Made by a program: the position numbers and the translations under genes
Notes under the pieces: model-generated
Database searches by the model: none
What the model was told of the DNA's origin: nothing
The model's input: the letters and a program-made list of their open reading frames with translations, nothing else
Assembly: GCA_937928195.1 (NCBI GenBank)
Contig: CALEYZ010000169.1
Span: forward strand, 1-20,551
DNA: 20,551 nucleotides
Direction: 5' to 3'
DNA from: an uncultured Limnohabitans sp.
GTDB taxonomy: Bacteria; Pseudomonadota; Gammaproteobacteria; Burkholderiales; Burkholderiaceae_C
Shown: positions 20,385 through 20,551 of the stretch, one piece after another
Layout: each line of letters opens with the position of its first letter
Numbering within the stretch: the stretch's first letter is position 1

Positions 20385-20551
20385 CGTCGTGATACAAATC
20401 CGCTTCGGTCTTTGCAAGCATTGGTAAATGAAGCGGTTGCAGCAGCTTATACAAATCCTGAGAATCCTCTAAGAGCTACCGTTGTTAGTGATCCGTTAGG
20501 AGCGCGAAAAAATACCAAAGATAATTCGCCAGGGCAGGTAGTTTGTGAACT
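20385..20551 (+). CDS. Fragment of a class I (Fe-S) fumarate hydratase, foreign to the contig
   Basis: From 20385 to the end the plus strand is open for 55 codons with no start or stop. It reads like the N-terminal domain of class I fumarase: NPLRSLQALVNEAVAAAYT, then NPENPLRATVVSDPLGARKN and TKDNSP. The DPL..R.NT.DN.P pattern is characteristic of the fumarase/tartrate dehydratase alpha domain. Base composition is clearly lower in GC than the rest of the window, and the fragment is fused head-on into the DsbA-like gene. I read this as a piece of another organism's genome joined by assembly or library chimerism. The family call rests on recall of motifs over a short stretch. Confidence 0.6.

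Noticed and set aside
1..20551. Search by eye for CRISPR arrays, transposases, toxin-antitoxin pairs and phage modules
   Set aside because: No regularly spaced repeats, transposase motifs or phage structural genes were seen; the only repeated elements are the riboswitch aptamers and the short boxes reported.

Overview
This 20.5-kb window looks like one complete assembled contig from a betaproteobacterium of the order Burkholderiales, most likely a freshwater member of the Comamonadaceae (Limnohabitans or Rhodoferax type). That placement is an inference from protein character and gene content: a Bug-type solute receptor, scoAB behind a PAS-LuxR regulator, a riboswitch-led gcvTHP, a CRY-DASH and an FrnE-like DsbA. 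No 16S or other marker gene is present. Both ends look artefactual. Positions 1-27 are Illumina TruSeq adapter, and from about 20385 the sequence switches to a lower-GC fragment that reads as part of a class I fumarase, cutting off the 5' end of a DsbA-family gene.

Left part (28-2640): a truncated Bug-family periplasmic receptor, a tRNA-Gly(CCC), a lone ParB-like protein, and a RodZ-like membrane protein with an N-terminal helix-turn-helix. Strong hairpins separate these units. Catabolic block (2641-6150): succinyl-CoA:3-ketoacid CoA-transferase genes scoA and scoB, divergent from a PAS-LuxR regulator across a perfect TACGTA-type palindrome. After them come a divergent pair of CMD/AhpD-fold proteins and a hotdog thioesterase. 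ETF-ubiquinone oxidoreductase (6292-7989) then links acyl-CoA and amino-acid dehydrogenases to the quinone pool.

Glycine block (7990-15298): a promoter and a complete tandem glycine riboswitch precede gcvT, gcvH and gcvP. A GNAT acetyltransferase overlaps the gcvP stop codon, and 12 bp further on lies a B12-type radical SAM protein with an unusual CX4CX2C cluster motif. The last two genes may therefore share glycine-responsive transcription with the glycine cleavage system.

Light-response block (15333-18592): an Rrf2-family regulator without a cysteine cluster is divergent from a MerR regulator whose central domain resembles a cobalamin-binding fold but lacks the B12-ligating motif. An AT-rich region with repeated ACTTATT boxes lies between them. 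The MerR gene is followed by a photolyase gene that has lost its whole interior and then by an intact cryptochrome-DASH.

Thiol-redox block (18568-20384, minus strand): a tightly packed run of DsbA/FrnE-like oxidoreductase (truncated), DCC-family (DUF393) protein, short-chain dehydrogenase and a 55-residue cysteine-rich protein. The last gene overlaps the 3' end of the CRY-DASH gene on the opposite strand.

I found no CRISPR array, insertion sequence, phage module or defence system. The best candidates for something new are the glycine-riboswitch operon carrying the radical SAM gene, the Rrf2/MerR/cryptochrome locus with its box array, and the small Cys-rich protein of the redox operon.
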